A DNA stretch of 14,763 bases, from NCBI GenBank assembly GCA_002690445.1, contig NZER01000445.1:1-14763 (forward strand). The letters run 5' to 3'. Made by a program: the position numbers and the translations under genes. The notes beneath the pieces are model-generated. The model did no database searches, was not told the origin of the DNA, and worked only from the letters and a program-made list of their open reading frames with translations. Below, piece by piece: positions 12,398-14,763 of this stretch. How positions within the stretch are numbered: the stretch's first letter is position 1; the number at the start of each line of letters is the position of its first letter. This stretch comes from Candidatus Pacearchaeota archaeon. GTDB lineage: Archaea > Nanoarchaeota > Nanoarchaeia > Pacearchaeales > GW2011-AR1.

Positions 12398-13441
12398 CTA
12401 GCAGCAGCCGTCCCGGTCTCGTCCCGGCGTGTATTCGCCACCAGGGGCTCCAGCTGGGGTGTAGGTATCGACGCCACTGCTACCGGGCGTGTAGGTAGCC
12501 GCTGAGGCGGAGCCACCAGGGGTGTAGGTAGCCGGGCTGACCTCCGCACTGGGGCTGTAACCCTCCTCAGCGTCCGAATCTGGCCTGTACGGGCACGGGA
12601 GCGGAACAGTTGGGTTCGCACCCACAACTGACCAAGCGGCCGTTACAGGCGAAACTGAGGGGTTCTGGACCGATGTGGGCTGAACTGCTGGAACCGACCA
12701 CGTAGCGACGACTGGAGACAGGATGGCTGGCGGCAGTGCGACAGCATCGGGGATGGCGTCCGGTACAGACCAAGTTGCCACGACTGGCGACACCGTCGGA
12801 GCGGAAATAGCCGTAGCTGTGACCGCCGATACCGACCAGGACGACGTGACGGGAGCGACCGTCGCGCTGACAACGCCTTGACCTGCGACAGCTGGCGCTG
12901 ACCATGCGGCGGTGACCGGCGAGACTGAAGCTGTAGCTTGGTTGGCGAGTACTGCTGGAACCGACCACGTAGCGGTTACCGGGGACAACGCAGCTGATAC
13001 GACTGCAGTTGACGTAACCGCCGGTACTGACCACGCCGCAGTCACTGGAGACACGCTCGCCATGACAGCGGCGGTTGCCGTGACTGAAGGGGCTGACCAA
13101 ACAGCCGTAACCGGAGATATGGTCGCGGCGACTACGCCGTCTGCCGTTACAGATGGGACCGACCAAGCAGCCGTGACTGGGGAGACAGACGCATTAGTAA
13201 CTGCGTCTGCCGTAACTGCAGAAGCTGACCAAACCGCAGTTACCGGGGAGACTGTTGCCGCAACAATCCCTTGTCCGGTAACTGCGGGAGCAGACCAATT
13301 TGCTGTAGCTGGGGACGCGCTCGCTGAGTGGACTGCGGAGTGAGTAGCTGTAACCGCCGGTACTGACCATGTGGCGACGACCGGAGAGACAACTGCCGTC
13401 TCCGCACCGGTGACCGCGCCTAGCCAGTACTGAAGGTGCAT
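12398..13441 (-). CDS. Repetitive fibre-like virion protein
   Basis: A 347-residue protein built of twelve repeats of about 22 residues (19-271), each centred on SPV(T/V)AxWS, with 'xVPAVTA' after it. A proline- and Asp-rich linker follows, then four (T/E)YTP(G/A) units (305-340) and a short charged end with a Cys pair. Regular short repeats with Pro, Ala, Val and Ser fit a phage tail fibre, appendage or adhesin; known phage fibres have comparable repeats. It starts 7 bp after the stop of the upstream gene, with GAGG as ribosome binding site. It has no signal peptide. Exact repetition of about 66 bp favours copy-number change by slippage or recombination. It ends in TAG. Confidence 0.7.
   Translation of the reverse strand: MHLQYWLGAVTGAETAVVSPVVATWSVPAVTATHSAVHSASASPATANWSAPAVTGQGIVAATVSPVTAVWSASAVTADAVTNASVSPVTAAWSVPSVTADGVVAATISPVTAVWSAPSVTATAAVMASVSPVTAAWSVPAVTSTAVVSAALSPVTATWSVPAVLANQATASVSPVTAAWSAPAVAGQGVVSATVAPVTSSWSVSAVTATAISAPTVSPVVATWSVPDAIPDAVALPPAILSPVVATWSVPAVQPTSVQNPSVSPVTAAWSVVGANPTVPLPCPYRPDSDAEEGYSPSAEVSPATYTPGGSASAATYTPGSSGVDTYTPAGAPGGEYTPGRDRDGCC
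12629..13387 (-). repeat. Twelve ~66-bp tandem repeats inside the fibre-like gene
   Basis: Repeat starts, counted as the SP (once AP) residue, fall at 19, 43, 65, 87, 109, 131, 153, 174, 196, 218, 242 and 264. Spacing is 22 residues for most, 21 once and 24 twice, so the units have diverged a little but keep the period. Confidence 0.85.
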
Positions 13442-13448
13442 GTTCGCC

Positions 13449-14135
13449 TCACACTTCGATCCTGCCGATTACAACAAACGTGTCGTTGGTCGACGGTATG
13501 CTCGCAAAAGCACTCTCGACTGTTACGAAGTTGGTGGTCCCGTTGTAGTCACTGATTCTGCGGGCCGTGAGAGCGTTGTTGGTTCCGTCAATCCATGCGA
13601 GAACAGCGCCGTTGTAGTAGTCGTCAGTGGCGCTCGACAACCCTGTCTTGAACGTAGTCGCCGTATTGCTACCGTCAGCAACAACTACAGCCGTCTCAAC
13701 GGTGCGAGATTGGGCCTCTAAGTTGTCAGCTGCATCAGTAGAGCCACTCACAGCAGTCGCGTCCGAATCCATTTTGCCGCTGACTAAAGCGGTGGGGAGC
13801 CTGTCGTCGATCGATGACAGTGGGATGATCTCCGAACCGTCCCACTGAACAGACGATCCGCCGATAAGAGTGTCTCCCTCAGCTGGTGATCCACCAGCCT
13901 GCTCGAACGCCGTCACTGCGTAGATCCCCGATGCGATCGTAGCCGGGAAGGCGACGGCGTAGTGCTGGCTTGCAGTACCCTGCTCCGTTGTGGGGACATC
14001 GTACGTACCCAAGTTCCCCGTCGAGTAAGTCTCAAACGACGACCCGTTCCAGATGTCCGCGTCCCGATCACGGATTAGTATGTAGACTGTCGACCCGGTC
14101 GCCGTCCACGCCACATGTACTTGATCGTTCGCCAT
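13449..14135 (-). CDS. Virion-associated protein ('MANDQVHV'), planctomycete-phage type
   Basis: A 228-residue protein. I chose the ATG at 14135, which overlaps the stop of the previous gene (TGATG); the frame stays open upstream to 14219 but that part reads like noise. The N-terminal ~100 residues are beta-rich: 'VHVAWTATGSTVYILIRDRDADIWNGSSFE', 'GNLGTYDVP', 'HYAVAFPATIASGIYAVTAFEQAG' and then 'GGSSVQWDGSEIIP'. The C-terminal part is 'DDYYNGAVLAWIDGTNNALTARRISDYNGTTNFVTVESAF'. From memory, close relatives occur in planctomycete genomes near phage tail genes; I take it as a structural or tail-associated protein. This is the main hint for the host group. Split motifs are given for recognition, and the name is inferred. 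Confidence 0.7.
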   Translation of the reverse strand: MANDQVHVAWTATGSTVYILIRDRDADIWNGSSFETYSTGNLGTYDVPTTEQGTASQHYAVAFPATIASGIYAVTAFEQAGGSPAEGDTLIGGSSVQWDGSEIIPLSSIDDRLPTALVSGKMDSDATAVSGSTDAADNLEAQSRTVETAVVVADGSNTATTFKTGLSSATDDYYNGAVLAWIDGTNNALTARRISDYNGTTNFVTVESAFASIPSTNDTFVVIGRIEV

Positions 14136-14593
14136 CAGTTCAGCTCCGTTGTTACCGTTATTCCTTCGTGGCGAACGCGGACACGCACCTTGCCGTCGAA
14201 CCCCATCCAGAAATAGCACGCCCCTTCTTCAGGATCACCTGGGTCTTCAACCTTGAAGAACTTCGTCGGGTACTGAAATTGAACTTCAGGAACGGGGCAA
14301 TCAGTCGTAATAACAATCGCGTCGTGCAGAACTCCCGCGTCGTCGACCGCCATGATCTTGATCGCCGGATCTGGGTGACGCCACTCTCGCCACGTCATAA
14401 TGGCGTGGTGCCGGTTGTCTGTTCCCAGCCAAGTGATCTCGCTTTGGCTGTTTGCAACGTCGGGGTTGCCGCGCAGATCCAAGTCTCCGTAGAGCAGCAA
14501 GTGTCTGGTGATTGTCGCGGAGTATTCAGCGAGGCCAGACGCCACCGTGGATAGCGTCAAAACGCAAGCGACGGATATGATGAACGTCCTCAC
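14135..14593 (-). CDS. Secreted protein with signal peptide, unknown function
   Basis: I chose the GTG at 14593, ten bases downstream of the upstream gene's stop and preceded by AGGGGCGG; a TTG at 14638 would overlap the upstream gene. From this start the 152-residue protein begins with a classic signal peptide: Arg-Thr, a hydrophobic core 'FIISVACVLTLSTVA', then 'SGLAEYS', with cleavage probably after Ala-Ser-Gly-Leu-Ala. The mature part is polar, with 'WREWRHPDPAIKIMAVDD' and 'YFWMGFDGKVRVRVRHEG', probably beta-rich. No family is recognised. It is joined by a TGATG overlap to the following gene, so it belongs to the same virion operon. A Sec signal is unusual for a virion part and suggests an envelope- or surface-acting protein. 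Confidence 0.65.
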   Translation of the reverse strand: MRTFIISVACVLTLSTVASGLAEYSATITRHLLLYGDLDLRGNPDVANSQSEITWLGTDNRHHAIMTWREWRHPDPAIKIMAVDDAGVLHDAIVITTDCPVPEVQFQYPTKFFKVEDPGDPEEGACYFWMGFDGKVRVRVRHEGITVTTELN

Positions 14594-14603
14594 TGCACCG
14601 CCC

Positions 14604-14762
14604 CTAATCGTCGGCTCGACCCGATTTGATTTCTTCAAGCAGCTCCGCCCGCGTGATCCCGGCCCGCCGCATCAGCGCCCGTATCAACACACCTATCGCC
14701 GACCGCTCGGTCAAGGCCGCCGCCGCTCCCTTTTTGACCGACGCTCGTTCATCAGCGACAGG
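14604..14762 (-). CDS. Partial gene, C-terminal 52 residues, runs off the window edge
   Basis: Open frame from the right edge to TAG (14606-14604, minus). It contains a helical segment and the end 'LIRALMRRAGITRAELLEEI' followed by a short polar tail. Ends of the type 'GxITRxELLxEI' are frequent in phage morphogenesis proteins, but this does not identify the protein. The frame is 5' partial because the window stops. It precedes the signal-peptide gene by 10 bp, so it is part of the same minus-strand operon. Confidence 0.5.
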   Translation of the reverse strand, partial: PVADERASVKKGAAAALTERSAIGVLIRALMRRAGITRAELLEEIKSGRADD

Positions 14763-14763
14763 A

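Noticed and set aside
12912..13343. A 143-residue plus-strand frame with repeats
   Set aside because: It is the antisense shadow of the minus-strand repeat protein; the minus frame is longer, fits the operon spacing and has a ribosome binding site.

Overview
The window reads as an accessory region of a phage or prophage, probably one that infects a planctomycete. The reasons are tight same-strand packing with frequent ATGA/TGATG overlaps, strong AGGAGA-type ribosome binding sites, an isolated tRNA gene, many small proteins of unknown function, and at the right end a convergent block of virion-like genes (a 22-residue repeat protein and a 'MANDQVHV' protein of a type I associate with planctomycete phage elements). 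By eye the base composition is moderately GC-rich. The host assignment is an inference.

Layout: positions 1-450 carry no convincing gene. They hold two copies of a 49-bp repeat and two copies of a promoter-like element, TTTTACA-N7-GATAGG, which recurs at 5934. Positions 451-12282 are all plus-strand. First come two tandem paralogues of unknown function. Next is a ubiquitin-type conjugation set: a beta-grasp ubiquitin-like protein (1250), an E2-like protein fused to a Cys-rich RING/B-box-like tail (1635), a JAB/JAMM metalloprotease (2653) and an E1/ThiF-like adenylating enzyme (5255). Between the JAB and E1 genes lie a tRNA with a CUA (amber-reading) anticodon, two small proteins, and a zinc-ribbon protein whose frame is interrupted by one TGA at a position I expect to be a conserved Cys. 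A SECIS-like hairpin follows that TGA. After E1 come two unknown proteins, a protein resembling those linked to MoxR modules, a MoxR AAA+ ATPase (7836), two small proteins, a VWA/MIDAS protein (9818) and four small proteins.

Positions 12283-12397 form a convergent intergenic region with a branched hairpin followed by seven T (probable terminator). Positions 12398-14763 are minus-strand: a partial gene, a signal-peptide protein, the 'MANDQVHV' protein and the 22-residue repeat protein, packed as one operon.

Working model: the Ubl is matured by the JAB protease, activated by the E1, passed to the E2-RING protein and attached to unknown targets. The MoxR/VWA pair would act as a remodelling chaperone in the same transcription unit. 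The Ubl, E2, E1, MoxR and VWA genes all end in TAG, the codon the CUA tRNA would read, so suppression could extend exactly these proteins. The conjugation families are recognisable from catalytic motifs. The link to MoxR/VWA, amber suppression and possible selenocysteine coding is hypothesis.
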